Notes: generated by a model not told the origin, from the letters alone. Positions 1 to 7,314 are shown, counted from the first letter of the stretch. The stretch: DNA of 13,095 bases from Nitratidesulfovibrio sp044433065 (GCA_044433065.1 JAWXUA010000075.1:1-13095), one strand, 5' to 3'. Numbers and translations are program-made.

Positions 1-7
1 AGGGGGT

Positions 8-51
8 CTGGGGGAGGGAAAACTTTCTTCAGAAAGTTTTCCCTCCCCCAG
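8..51 (-). terminator. Long perfect hairpin after the SLC13 transporter gene
   Basis: A perfect 21-bp inverted repeat (8-28 with 31-51, minimal loop of 2 nt) begins about 40 nt beyond the transporter stop codon. The arms are CTGGGGGAGGG, then AAAACTTTCT. Position and strength suggest a transcription terminator or an mRNA 3'-end stabiliser. No U-run follows on the minus strand, so it is not a textbook intrinsic terminator. The hairpin after frdB (3234-3276) has a similar CTGGG-AAGGGA outer stem, so this may be a recurrent 3'-end repeat family. Confidence 0.6.
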
Positions 52-90
52 TCTTCACCCACACATAAAAACCACACCCCTAACAAAAAC

Positions 91-1479
91 TTAGAAAGGC
101 CAAATCAGCGGAATAATGGTAACGCACATGATAAAGCTGAGGATTTGGAGGAGCCAACCAGCTTTGAGGTAGTGCATAAAGTTGTAGTTACCGGGACCGA
201 AGACGAGGGTATTCGGTGGAGTTGCGATTGGGGTCAGGAAACACGCGGACGCGGCCATGGCGATGCCCATAGCAATTGGGAGTGGAGAGACGCCACTTTG
301 GATTGCGATAGGGATTGCGAGCGGAGCCATGAGCGCTGCGGTTGCGGTATTGGACATGAAGTTGGTGATGATCATGGTGAGGGCGCAGGTTACAGCGAGG
401 ATTGCATAGGGGTCGGACACGAGATGAACGACGTTGGTTGCAATGAGTGCTGCGGCTCCGGAACGTTGCATGGCGGAGCTCATGGAAATCATACCTGCGA
501 ACAAGAAGATGGTGGTCCAGTCGATGCTTCGGAATGCTTCACGCATGGTGATACAACGGGTCATAATCATGAGCATGGCACCGAGCATAGCTGCGGTGTT
601 CAGCGGCAAGATTTTGGTTGCCATAGCGACGATAACGAAGAGGAAAATGGCCACAGCGATAGGCATTTTCTTGGTGCGAAGGTTTTTCACTTCACGAAGA
701 TCCATTTCTTCTGGGTCAATGTGGGCTATGGTTTCAGAGAGGAATTTACGGCCGATGGTTGCGTAGAAAACGATACCCATGATGAACAGAGGCACACCGA
801 TGAGGCCAAATTCAAAGAAACCAAAGGGATGCGTACCAACTTCAGTACCCATTTGAGCGAGGGCTGAGTTGATGAGCAAGTTTGGAGGCGTACCAACGAG
901 AGTACATGTGCCACCGAGAGAGGAAGCGAACGCCACAGGCATGAGGATTTTACCAGGATTAATTTTGGCGGCGGAACACATGGCCAAAATCATAGGGAGA
1001 GCAACGGCTGTGGTACCGGTATTACTGAGGAAGCAGGAGAGGCCACCAATACTGATGACAGAATAGAGAAGGAGTTTTTTCTCGCTACCAGCGGCTAAGC
1101 GGATGGTGTATTCACCAACGCGATTTGCAAAACCTGTGGTGAAAGTACCTTCGCCAAGAATAAACATGGCCATGAAGAGGACAACGCTGGTGTCGCCAAA
1201 GTGGGAATAGGCTTCTTTTGCGGTGAGGATGCCGAAGAGGCTGAGTGCTGTTGGAACGAGCATTGCCGTGACTGGCAGAGGGAAGAGCTCGGTGAAAAAG
1301 AGGATTGCGGCCACGCCGAGGATGCCAAGAACGATGAAAGCATCGTGATTATCGCCTGCGACATCGGGAGCTGGGGCTGCGGCGGCAAGGGCTTGGCTTA
1401 TAAGGTCTGGAAAAATGGTCAATACGGTTAAAAGAATAGCCCCCAAAGAGAACAGTGTTATACGGGTTGCTTTTGTCAT
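91..1479 (-). CDS. SLC13/DASS-family anion (probably C4-dicarboxylate) transporter
   Basis: 462 aa, ATG at 1479, preceded by a purine-rich GAGGGGGA ribosome-binding site. It is a polytopic membrane protein with about a dozen hydrophobic segments. Both DASS signature SNT motifs are present: SNTGTTAVALP at about residues 152-162 and SNTATAALMAPLA at about 376-388. Each is followed by a proline-rich turn (GTPPN at 196-200, ATPPNTLVFGPG at 419-430). In characterised DASS proteins these SNT loops bind sodium and the substrate carboxylates. The duplicated layout therefore supports a sodium-coupled dicarboxylate or sulfate carrier. Malic enzyme and fumarate reductase lie just upstream on the same strand, which favours malate, fumarate or succinate over sulfate; the sequence alone does not settle the substrate. 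The N-terminus (1-32) is a hydrophobic helix followed by an Ala/Pro-rich stretch, probably the first transmembrane segment. Length is normal for the family and no damage is visible. Confidence 0.88.
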   Translation of the reverse strand: MTKATRITLFSLGAILLTVLTIFPDLISQALAAAAPAPDVAGDNHDAFIVLGILGVAAILFFTELFPLPVTAMLVPTALSLFGILTAKEAYSHFGDTSVVLFMAMFILGEGTFTTGFANRVGEYTIRLAAGSEKKLLLYSVISIGGLSCFLSNTGTTAVALPMILAMCSAAKINPGKILMPVAFASSLGGTCTLVGTPPNLLINSALAQMGTEVGTHPFGFFEFGLIGVPLFIMGIVFYATIGRKFLSETIAHIDPEEMDLREVKNLRTKKMPIAVAIFLFVIVAMATKILPLNTAAMLGAMLMIMTRCITMREAFRSIDWTTIFLFAGMISMSSAMQRSGAAALIATNVVHLVSDPYAILAVTCALTMIITNFMSNTATAALMAPLAIPIAIQSGVSPLPIAMGIAMAASACFLTPIATPPNTLVFGPGNYNFMHYLKAGWLLQILSFIMCVTIIPLIWPF

Positions 1480-1502
1480 GAAAATCCCCCTCGTTTAGTG
1501 GA

Positions 1503-1524
1503 GCCACCCCAAAGTAAGGGTGGC
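1503..1524 (-). promoter_or_regulatory. Small GC-rich hairpin in the transporter 5' leader
   Basis: A 7-bp perfect stem (GCCACCC / GGGTGGC) with an 8-nt loop sits about 24 nt upstream of the transporter ATG, just before its ribosome-binding site (about 1485-1492). It could be a 5' stabilising hairpin, an attenuator or the 3' end of the malic enzyme transcript. There is no U-run. In the rest of the 208-bp gap (1480-1687) I found no convincing promoter and no strong terminator for the malic enzyme gene. Confidence 0.3.
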
Positions 1525-1687
1525 CCCGTGATTACTAGACCGTGGTTGTTAGCCTGCATTTGCAATCGAGCTTATTTTGCTCTTCTGGTGAGGCAAGCGA
1601 GTTTTTTGTGAGAGGAGTGTATAGAGACATACATGACTCGAGCAAAAAGCGAGCTTAACGAAGCCAGAAAACAAAAGAAGGCGTTTG

Positions 1688-2998
1688 CTACAGGTAGCTC
1701 TTATGCAGAGCAGCAGCACGCTCATGGCACGCGTCGATACGAACCTTGAGGCTTTCGCGGTAGGCATCCATGTCAGCGATAGGACGCTTTGCAATGCCAG
1801 AGTCCATAGCGGCTTGGGCTACAGCTGGGGTTTCCCATTCGATGATGCGTGGATCAAGAGGCTTTGGAATGATGTAGTCGATGCCAAAGGAGAATGGTTG
1901 GCCACCGTACGCGTCGATGACGGACTGTGGCACAGGTTCTTTAGCAAGGGCTGCAAGAGCCTTAGCAGCAGCAATCTTCATTTCTTCGTTGATCTGGGAT
2001 GCACCTACGTCGAGGGCACCACGGAACAAGAATGGGAAGCCGGACACGTTGTTGACCTGATTAGGGAAGTCGGAGCGACCAGTGCCCATGAGGCAATCAG
2101 GCACAGCGTCTTTGGCGTCGTGGTAGGTGATTTCTGGATCAGGGTTCGCCATGGCGAAGAGGATAGGCTGTGCATTCATGGACTTCACCATGTCTTTGGA
2201 GACGATGCCCTTGGTGGAGAGGCCGAGGAAAACGTCGGCGCCCACAAAGGCTTCTGCGAGGGTGAGATTTTTGTCTTGAGCGTACGCAGCCTTGTACTTA
2301 TTGAGGCCTTCGCGACCAGTGTGGATGAGGCCACGGGAGTCAAACATGTACACATTTTTGCGCTGAACGCCCATGGATACGTAGAGGTTAGCGCAAGCGA
2401 TGGCGGCAGCACCAGCGCCAGAGATAACGACTTTGCAATCTTCGAGCTTACGGCCTGTGATTTCGCACGCATTGATGATGCCAGCTGTGGAGATAACAGC
2501 GGTACCATGTTGGTCATCGTGGAAAACAGGGATATTCATTTCTTGCTGAAGGGTTTCTTCGATGAAGAAGCATTCAGGGGCTTTGATGTCTTCGAGATTG
2601 ATGGCGCCAAAGGTTGGCTCCATGGCTTTCACGATATCGCAAAGCTTGCGTGGGTCAGTTTCAGCAAGGTTGATGTCGAACACGTCGATGTCAGCGAACA
2701 TCTTGAAGAGAACGCCCTTGCCTTCCATAACTGGCTTACCAGCTTTTGGGCCGATATTGCCAAGACCAAGAACAGCAGTGCCGTTGGACACAACGCCTAC
2801 GAGGTTTGCGCGGCCAGTGTAGGTGTCAACAAGCTCTTCATTGGCATGGATAGCGAGGCACGCTTCAGCAACGCCTGGGGAATATGCCATGGACAAGTCT
2901 TTTTGCGTAGCGCAAGGCTTGGTAGGCAATACTTCAACTTTACCGCGGCGTGGCACTTCGTGGTATGCCAACGCTTCTTCTCTGGTGTACAAAGCCAT
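1688..2998 (-). CDS. Malic enzyme, short single-domain bacterial form
   Basis: Oxidative decarboxylation of malate to pyruvate and CO2 with reduction of NAD(P). I chose the ATG at 2998 (MALYTREEAL, 436 aa). It has an AAGGGA ribosome-binding site 6 nt away, whereas the frame extension to 3055 would need a TTG without a site. Motifs: the catalytic Tyr in AYSPGVAEAC (about Tyr39); a GNIGPKAGKPVMEGKGVLFK block with the expected catalytic Lys near 94; the divalent-metal ligands in NLEDIKAPECF (Glu136-Asp137) and HDDQHGTA (Asp161-Asp162); a Rossmann dinucleotide loop ISGAGAAAIA at about 192-201; and GTGRSDFPNQVNNV at about 305-318. The phosphotransacetylase-like C-terminal domain of the long MaeB proteins is absent, so it resembles the roughly 400-residue YtsJ-like forms. 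NAD versus NADP preference cannot be read safely. It lies between frdB and the transporter with 285-bp and 208-bp gaps, so it probably has its own promoter. Confidence 0.92.
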   Translation of the reverse strand: MALYTREEALAYHEVPRRGKVEVLPTKPCATQKDLSMAYSPGVAEACLAIHANEELVDTYTGRANLVGVVSNGTAVLGLGNIGPKAGKPVMEGKGVLFKMFADIDVFDINLAETDPRKLCDIVKAMEPTFGAINLEDIKAPECFFIEETLQQEMNIPVFHDDQHGTAVISTAGIINACEITGRKLEDCKVVISGAGAAAIACANLYVSMGVQRKNVYMFDSRGLIHTGREGLNKYKAAYAQDKNLTLAEAFVGADVFLGLSTKGIVSKDMVKSMNAQPILFAMANPDPEITYHDAKDAVPDCLMGTGRSDFPNQVNNVSGFPFLFRGALDVGASQINEEMKIAAAKALAALAKEPVPQSVIDAYGGQPFSFGIDYIIPKPLDPRIIEWETPAVAQAAMDSGIAKRPIADMDAYRESLKVRIDACHERAAALHKSYL

Positions 2999-3186
2999 GA
3001 TAGTTCCCTTTTTCAAATAGTTATCTGAGTTGACGAAAACATTCATCGTATACAAACGTTTCTCAAAATCACCCTACCCACACTTCCCCATGTGGCTGAG
3101 AACGCCATACGAAGTGACGCACGCTCATCCACAAATAAAAAGTTTAGGAAGGGATGGGGGTCTGGCCTGCCCGAAGGGTCCGAAGG

Positions 3187-3238
3187 ACAGCCGTTAGGCG
3201 AGTCTTCGAGCCTTACGGATGCAGAGAGCAACGCTGGG
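3187..3238 (-). repeat. Dispersed palindromic repeat module (copy a)
   Basis: The minus strand matches 12366-12418 over about 52 bp with only a few differences: CCCAGCGTTGCT, CTGCATCCGTAAG and CTCGCCTAACGGCTGT are shared. The core at 3189-3219 (TCCGTAAG to CTAACGGCT, an imperfect palindrome) also recurs at 10248-10279, 10512-10542 and 12614-12644. Here the module abuts the frdB 3' hairpin, and CCTTCGGA-type repeats continue towards 3170. Confidence 0.75.
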
Positions 3239-3276
3239 AAGGGACACCCTTTTTAAAGGGAGTCCCTTCCCCCCAG
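3234..3276 (-). terminator. Hairpin after frdB
   Basis: A stem of 10 bp plus 6 bp interrupted by one A/A mismatch (3236-3252 with 3255-3271, loop TT) begins a few bases after the frdB stop codon. GGGAAGGGAC pairs with GTCCCTTCCC and CCCTTT with AAAGGG. It probably ends or stabilises the frdCAB mRNA. As at 8-51 there is no U-run; the transcript would run directly into the repeat module at 3187-3238. Confidence 0.6.
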
Positions 3277-3283
3277 TCATATA

Positions 3284-4066
3284 CTAATGCTTATGATCGC
3301 CACATCCGCACGACATGAGATGACGAATCTTTTCGGGTACGATGCCACGAACGGATTCGGTCACCAGCATGCGGCGCATAATGCCCAGTTGGTCTTGTAA
3401 AGGCAATCTCTTTGGACACACATCGTGGCAACCGAGGAGGCCCATACAGCCGAAAACGCCTTGGTCGTTACCGATAACGTCGTAGAAATCAGCTTCGGTA
3501 CGGTTGTCGCGTGGGTCAACGTAGAAACGAGCCATACGGTTGATGCTTGTGGCACCGAGGAAGTCTTCGCGCATACGAGCAGTACCGCAAGCGGCAACAC
3601 AGCAACCACATTCGATACAACGGTCAAGCTCGAAGATTTTGGTGGCCAATTCATTGGTCATGGTCTCTTCGATGGCGTTTTCGTCGAAAGGCTTTTGACT
3701 GTGAATCCACGTTTCAAGCTTGGCACCAACGTTGCGGAACCATGTGCCAGTGTCTACGGACAGGTCACCGATGAGCTTGAAGATTGGCAGTGGGTGCAAG
3801 GTGATGTGCTCGCTAAGGTCGGAGGTCTGCGTGGAGCAAGCAAGACCTGGACGACCGTTGATGACCATACCACAGGAACCACAGATGCCAGCGCGGCAAC
3901 AGAAGTCAAATTGCAAGGTTGGGTCTTGGGTTTCGCGCAATTGCATGAGGGCTACGAAGAGCGTCATGCTTGGGTGTTCTTCTAGAAAGAAGGACTGCAT
4001 ATGCGGCGTGCTTTGTTCATCCAGTGGATTGTAGCGGAAAATGTCGATTTGTAGTGTACGTCCCAT
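3284..4066 (-). CDS. frdB: Fumarate reductase iron-sulfur subunit
   Basis: 260 aa, ATG at 4066 with AGGAGA upstream, 12 nt after the frdA stop. This subunit carries electrons from the membrane hemes to the FAD in FrdA. The plant-type [2Fe-2S] ligands are in CCRAGICGSC plus a later Cys (about Cys57, 62, 65, 77). The C-terminal half has CIECGCCVAAC (150, 153, 156, 160) and CMGLLGCHDVCP (207, 213, 217). That is the standard arrangement for one [4Fe-4S] and one [3Fe-4S] cluster, with Cys217 completing the [4Fe-4S] set. Length and spacing resemble the Wolinella-type enzyme. The tail ends in a Cys/His-rich CGCGDHKH, which is not part of the cluster motifs; whether it binds metal is unknown. Confidence 0.95.
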   Translation of the reverse strand: MGRTLQIDIFRYNPLDEQSTPHMQSFFLEEHPSMTLFVALMQLRETQDPTLQFDFCCRAGICGSCGMVINGRPGLACSTQTSDLSEHITLHPLPIFKLIGDLSVDTGTWFRNVGAKLETWIHSQKPFDENAIEETMTNELATKIFELDRCIECGCCVAACGTARMREDFLGATSINRMARFYVDPRDNRTEADFYDVIGNDQGVFGCMGLLGCHDVCPKRLPLQDQLGIMRRMLVTESVRGIVPEKIRHLMSCGCGDHKH

Positions 4067-4078
4067 GATGTTCTCCTG

Positions 4079-5941
4079 CTACTTATTGGCTTGACCTAAA
4101 GGTCTGATTTTCTCTTCGGGAATGTCTGCCGTAATAATCTTACCGCCACCATAACCGCGGTCACCCGGAGGAATTTCAAACCAAGGCGTTACTTCTTCGT
4201 AGCTCAACGTAGGCAAGGTGTCGCCTTCCTGCATTGTGGACAGAGTACGTACCAACCAGTCTTTGTCGTTACGTTCTGGGTAGTCTTCACGAGCATGAGC
4301 ACCACGGCTTTCCGTACGTTGCAATGCGCCATAGGCTGTGCAGAGGCCAAGCTTAATCATGCCGCGGATACGCAATGCCATGGAAAGCTCAGGATTGAAG
4401 CCACGGTTATTGCCTTGGAGAGCGATGCCTTCAGAACGGACGAGAAGCTCTTGCAAGGTGTCAACGCCCTTCTGCAGGTCTGCGCCATTACGGAAGATGC
4501 CCACATTGTCCATCATGGTGCTGTGCAAGAGAGCGCGGAGCTTGTAGCAGTCTTCCTTACCCTTACGGCCATAGACCATAGTGTCGATACGCTCAGCAAC
4601 GCCCTTAGCAGCGTCGGCACCAGCTTTGGTGCTGAAGGAGGTTTCGTAGCCTTGCAGGTATTCCACAACCTTTTTACCGATGATGCGGCCAGCAACAATG
4701 GTTTCAGCAAGGGAGTTGCCGCCCAAGCGGTTGAAGCCGTGCATGTCCCAGCAAGCAGCTTCGCCAGCGGCAAAGAGACCTTTGAGGCCATATGCTGCGC
4801 CATCTTTGTTTACGCGAACGCCGCCCATGCTATAGTGGTGGGTTGGACGAACAGGGATGAGCTGGTGGATTGGGTTCACGCCAAGGAATTTGGTGGAGAT
4901 GTCGTATACTTCGCGCAAGTTCGTGGTGATATGCTTTTCGCCAAGGTGACGGATATCAAGCCACAAATGTTCGCCATAAGGGCTCTTCACGCCAAAGCCT
5001 TTGCGCATATGCTCAACCATGCGGCGAGAAACAACGTCACGAGAAGCGAGTTCTGCTTTCTCTGGCTCGTAGTCAGGCATGAAGCGGTATTCGTTCACGT
5101 CGAGCAAGGTACCACCGTCGCCACGGCAACCTTCGGTCACCAGAATGTCGGTAGGCACGGTGCCAGTTGGGTGGAACTGCACAGCTTCCATATTACCGAG
5201 GGATACGCAGCCCGTATCAAGAGCGGTAATCTGGCCACCACCGTCGCAAATGACAGCGTTGGTGGTTGCTGGGTAAATACGGCCATAACCGCCAGTGGCA
5301 ATCAAGGTCACTTTAGCGCGGTATTCAACGAGTTCACCAGTACGCAAACAGCGGCAGATGCAGCCAGTACAAGTTTCGCCATCGTGGATGAGGGCTTCAG
5401 CCTGCATGCGGTCATGCACTTCAACGCCAAGCTGCAAGAGTCGGTTATCCAAGGTAAAGAGAACAGCGTGGCCCGTGCCATCAGAGGTGTAGCACGTACG
5501 CCATTTTGCCGTACCACCGAATGCTCTAGAGTGGATGAGGCCACGTTTAGCTTCAAGCTCTTCAGCTTCAAATGGTTTGCCACCCTTATAATAGGTATGC
5601 ACACCAGGTTCAACGCGGCTCCAAGGAACGCCCATCCACGCCATTTCACGCATAGCGATAGGCGCTGTATCCGCAAATAAGCGGGCTACTTCTTGGTCAC
5701 AGCCCCAGTCAGAACCTTTAACCGTGTCCGCAAAGTGCACGTCTGGGGAGTCGCCTTGGCTCATGGCTGAGTTAGCAAGCGCTGCCTGCATGCCGCCCAT
5801 AGCAGCGGACGAGTGCGAGCGTTTTGGTGGCACAACGGACAAGCAGATAACATTAAAGCCAGCCTGTGCAGCTTCCACAGCCACACGCTCACCAGCAAGG
5901 CCAGCACCCATGCACAATAAATCAGTTTGGAAAATACGCAT
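4079..5941 (-). CDS. frdA: Fumarate reductase flavoprotein subunit
   Basis: 620 aa, ATG at 5941 with AAGGAGA upstream, 12 nt after the frdC stop. Catalytic subunit that reduces fumarate to succinate, or the reverse. The N-terminal dinucleotide loop is MGAGLAGERVAVEAA (11-25). His43 in RSHSSAAMGG sits where the covalent 8-alpha-histidyl-FAD attachment is known in this family. The active-site residues expected from Wolinella are at matching positions: His257 (QFHPTG), Arg301 (LASRDVVSRR), His369 (THHYSMGG) and Arg405 (HGFNRLGGNS). ESRGAHAREDYPERND near 544-559 is the typical C-terminal domain signature. It has no Tat or Sec signal, so it faces the cytoplasm. All landmarks are present and the length is normal. 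Which direction it runs in vivo cannot be read from this subunit. Confidence 0.96.
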   Translation of the reverse strand: MRIFQTDLLCMGAGLAGERVAVEAAQAGFNVICLSVVPPKRSHSSAAMGGMQAALANSAMSQGDSPDVHFADTVKGSDWGCDQEVARLFADTAPIAMREMAWMGVPWSRVEPGVHTYYKGGKPFEAEELEAKRGLIHSRAFGGTAKWRTCYTSDGTGHAVLFTLDNRLLQLGVEVHDRMQAEALIHDGETCTGCICRCLRTGELVEYRAKVTLIATGGYGRIYPATTNAVICDGGGQITALDTGCVSLGNMEAVQFHPTGTVPTDILVTEGCRGDGGTLLDVNEYRFMPDYEPEKAELASRDVVSRRMVEHMRKGFGVKSPYGEHLWLDIRHLGEKHITTNLREVYDISTKFLGVNPIHQLIPVRPTHHYSMGGVRVNKDGAAYGLKGLFAAGEAACWDMHGFNRLGGNSLAETIVAGRIIGKKVVEYLQGYETSFSTKAGADAAKGVAERIDTMVYGRKGKEDCYKLRALLHSTMMDNVGIFRNGADLQKGVDTLQELLVRSEGIALQGNNRGFNPELSMALRIRGMIKLGLCTAYGALQRTESRGAHAREDYPERNDKDWLVRTLSTMQEGDTLPTLSYEEVTPWFEIPPGDRGYGGGKIITADIPEEKIRPLGQANK

Positions 5942-5953
5942 GTGCTCTCCTTA

Positions 5954-6601
5954 CTATCCGATGGTGATGAAGTGGAAGCGGATTATAGCCAAGATGCCCA
6001 GTGCGATATAGCCAAGCACAAGGTATTGCGTACGCTTTTTCCACAATTCGCGATTAGCTTCTGTAATCAGGCCAAATTTCACGCCAACGCGGAAAAGGCC
6101 GATGGTCAGGTGCAAGCCCACAGATACAAGGAAGACCAAGTAGAAAGGTGTCCAGCCATTTTGCTCGCGAGCAGCAGACTCCACAGCTGAAATAGGCAAA
6201 GAGTCCATAATAACGTACATATGGATGCTTGCCATGACCAAAACGATGATTGCTGTCGCAACTTGTACAAGCCAAGCCCACGTATCAACGTGGTTCATCT
6301 CTTTGGAATGCTTGATAAAAATAGGCAAGGTGCCCACTTGGAAAGGCATCTTACGCGCGGCAATAATAAAGTGCACAATCATGGCCAAGAACAGCAAAGG
6401 CCCAAAAATCTGCACTAAATACAGCTCTTCCAAGAGCCAAGCAAGACCATTCATGATGCTTGGGCTGATGATGACTGTGCTCACGAACACAAGGTGCATC
6501 AAAGTGAAGAGTGCCAAAATCACGCCAGTGAGGGCTTGGAAGAAATCCATGCGCCCTGAGAGGGGGCTTTTTACGTATGTGCCCACTGATGTCCCGTCCA
6601 T
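5954..6601 (-). CDS. frdC: Fumarate reductase diheme cytochrome b subunit
   Basis: Membrane anchor and quinol site. I chose the ATG at 6601 (MDGTSVGTYV, 215 aa) because AAGGAG (6607-6612) sits 5 nt before it; an ATG five codons upstream (6616) has no ribosome-binding site. Five transmembrane helices are recognisable. Four histidines in four of them match the two b-heme axial pairs of the Wolinella type: His36 (LMHLVF), His77 (IVHFII), His127 (SIHMYV) and His164 (GLHLTI). Glu58-Glu59 in LLEELYL lies at about the spacing of the Wolinella quinol-site glutamate (Glu66). The residue two before the last heme ligand is Gly162, where Wolinella has the E-pathway glutamate (Glu180 by my memory), and no acidic residue is visible in that helix. 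First gene of frdCAB; promoter candidates are discussed at 6756-6792 and 6999-7026. Confidence 0.92.
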   Translation of the reverse strand: MDGTSVGTYVKSPLSGRMDFFQALTGVILALFTLMHLVFVSTVIISPSIMNGLAWLLEELYLVQIFGPLLFLAMIVHFIIAARKMPFQVGTLPIFIKHSKEMNHVDTWAWLVQVATAIIVLVMASIHMYVIMDSLPISAVESAAREQNGWTPFYLVFLVSVGLHLTIGLFRVGVKFGLITEANRELWKKRTQYLVLGYIALGILAIIRFHFITIG

Positions 6602-6755
6602 ACACGCTCCTTGCATTGTTGTGGTGGGTTATTTCTTTATGGAAAACTGGGGAAGGCCATGTGCGAGTCCACAGGGAAGTTGTGCGTCTTTCATTGGCCA
6701 AGCGTCAAGGTATTTCTGTCATACGCCATGGCACTTTTGGGGTAGCGCCATGAAG

Positions 6756-6792
6756 GCCAACTTGAGCCAACGTTAAGCCAACTTGAGGCCAA
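6756..6792 (-). promoter_or_regulatory. Helically phased TTGGC direct repeats upstream of frdC
   Basis: Four GCCAA words on the plus strand (TTGGC on the minus strand) start at 6756, 6766, 6777 and 6788, that is 10, 11 and 11 bp apart. Two of them extend to the identical 11-mer GCCAACTTGAG, 21 bp apart. Spacing of one helical turn is typical of cooperative activator sites. The 11-bp spacing also mimics sigma-54 promoter geometry: TTGGC-N6-TTGGC keeps the GG-N10-GC of the -24/-12 elements, although TTGC is expected at -12. The array lies about 155-190 bp upstream of the frdC ATG. Confidence 0.4.
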
Positions 6793-6998
6793 ACTAAGAA
6801 TAGTCATGCATGCATAGCGCAAGCTTATTCCAGACTGTTTACTCATTCAGCTCAGTTATATAATGATTTATCAAGGACTATTCAGCCATCTACACCAAAC
6901 TGTTTAACCAATGAAGCACTATCTATCGCAATGTAACTTCATATTTATACAATTCATCATCATGTAAAATACGATATAGTTGCATAAAGTATAGGCAC

Positions 6999-7026
6999 TG
7001 TATAGTAGTATTAGCATTTATGTCAA
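6999..7026 (-). promoter_or_regulatory. Sigma-70-like promoter pointing towards frdC
   Basis: On the minus strand TTGACA (7021-7026) is followed by a 16-bp spacer and TATACA (6999-7004), inside an AT-rich context. The -35 box is perfect and the -10 box has one mismatch to TATAAT. The predicted start near 6992 would give frdC a leader of about 390 nt, which is long, so it may instead serve a leader RNA or be a chance match in AT-rich DNA. Confidence 0.4.
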
Positions 7027-7088
7027 ACAACTTTGCTATGATTTTTTTACTACTGCGTAAACAAATCACGAAAAAGAGCCATATGGTT

Positions 7089-7106
7089 TTGTGAAAATAA
7101 GAACAA
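7089..7106. promoter_or_regulatory. Weak CRP/FNR- or Rex-like palindrome
   Basis: TTGTGA-N6-GAACAA, about 105 bp upstream of the predicted start of the 6999-7026 promoter. The left half matches the TTGTGA half-site of CRP/FNR-family and Rex operators; the right half is degenerate. In AT-rich DNA this may be chance. Confidence 0.15.
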
Positions 7107-7230
7107 ATTATACATATAATACCATGGTGATACGATATACATGAAAATACAGTTGCATACGAAGCAAGATAAATTCGTAGTAAAGAAGTACACTATTACA
7201 TAGAAGCTGTTAGAATGCCCATCACGCAAA

Positions 7231-7272
7231 AAGATAGCCACAAGGCTCGAAAACGAACTTTGTGGCTATCTT
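7231..7272 (-). terminator. nrdJ: Intrinsic terminator of nrdJ
   Basis: A perfect 13-bp stem (AAGATAGCCACAA, 7231-7243, with TTGTGGCTATCTT, 7260-7272) and a 16-nt loop. On the minus strand the stem runs into TTTTT and then GCG. It lies about 107 nt after the nrdJ stop, beyond the tandem repeat at 7315-7377. This is the most conventional terminator in the window. Confidence 0.75.
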
Positions 7273-7314
7273 GATATCTAAAGGGCTAGGCCCTCATGTC
7301 TGCGTATTTTTCAG

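Larger units (their letters stand above)
6602..7230. other. Gene-free upstream region of frdCAB, AT-rich part
   Basis: About 630 bp without a supportable gene. 6602-6795 is of average composition and holds the phased TTGGC repeats. 6796-7230 is strikingly AT-rich compared with the neighbouring genes, with many TATA-like and ATG-containing words, and holds the best sigma-70-type promoter match. A 63-codon minus-strand frame (7050-7241) has no ribosome-binding site and no recognisable sequence. The AT-richness fits an extended regulatory region bound by nucleoid proteins, but that is inference. Confidence 0.6.

Noticed and set aside
1685..3028. Long plus-strand open frame (447 codons) opposite malic enzyme, and similar long frames at 145-867 and 4295-5680
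   Set aside because: Each lies antisense to a gene with complete family motifs, has no recognisable domain, shows composition typical of antisense frames (rich in His, Gly, Glu or Ala/Val) and lacks convincing ribosome-binding sites.
3020..3080. Sigma-70 promoter for malic enzyme (TATACG near 3048 on the minus strand)
   Set aside because: A -10-like TATACG exists, but no -35 at suitable spacing matches well enough to report as a feature.
7050..7241. 63-codon minus-strand hydrophobic frame in the AT-rich region
   Set aside because: No ribosome-binding site, no recognisable motif, and it overlaps the nrdJ terminator hairpin. Phe/Tyr-rich frames are expected by chance in AT-rich DNA.
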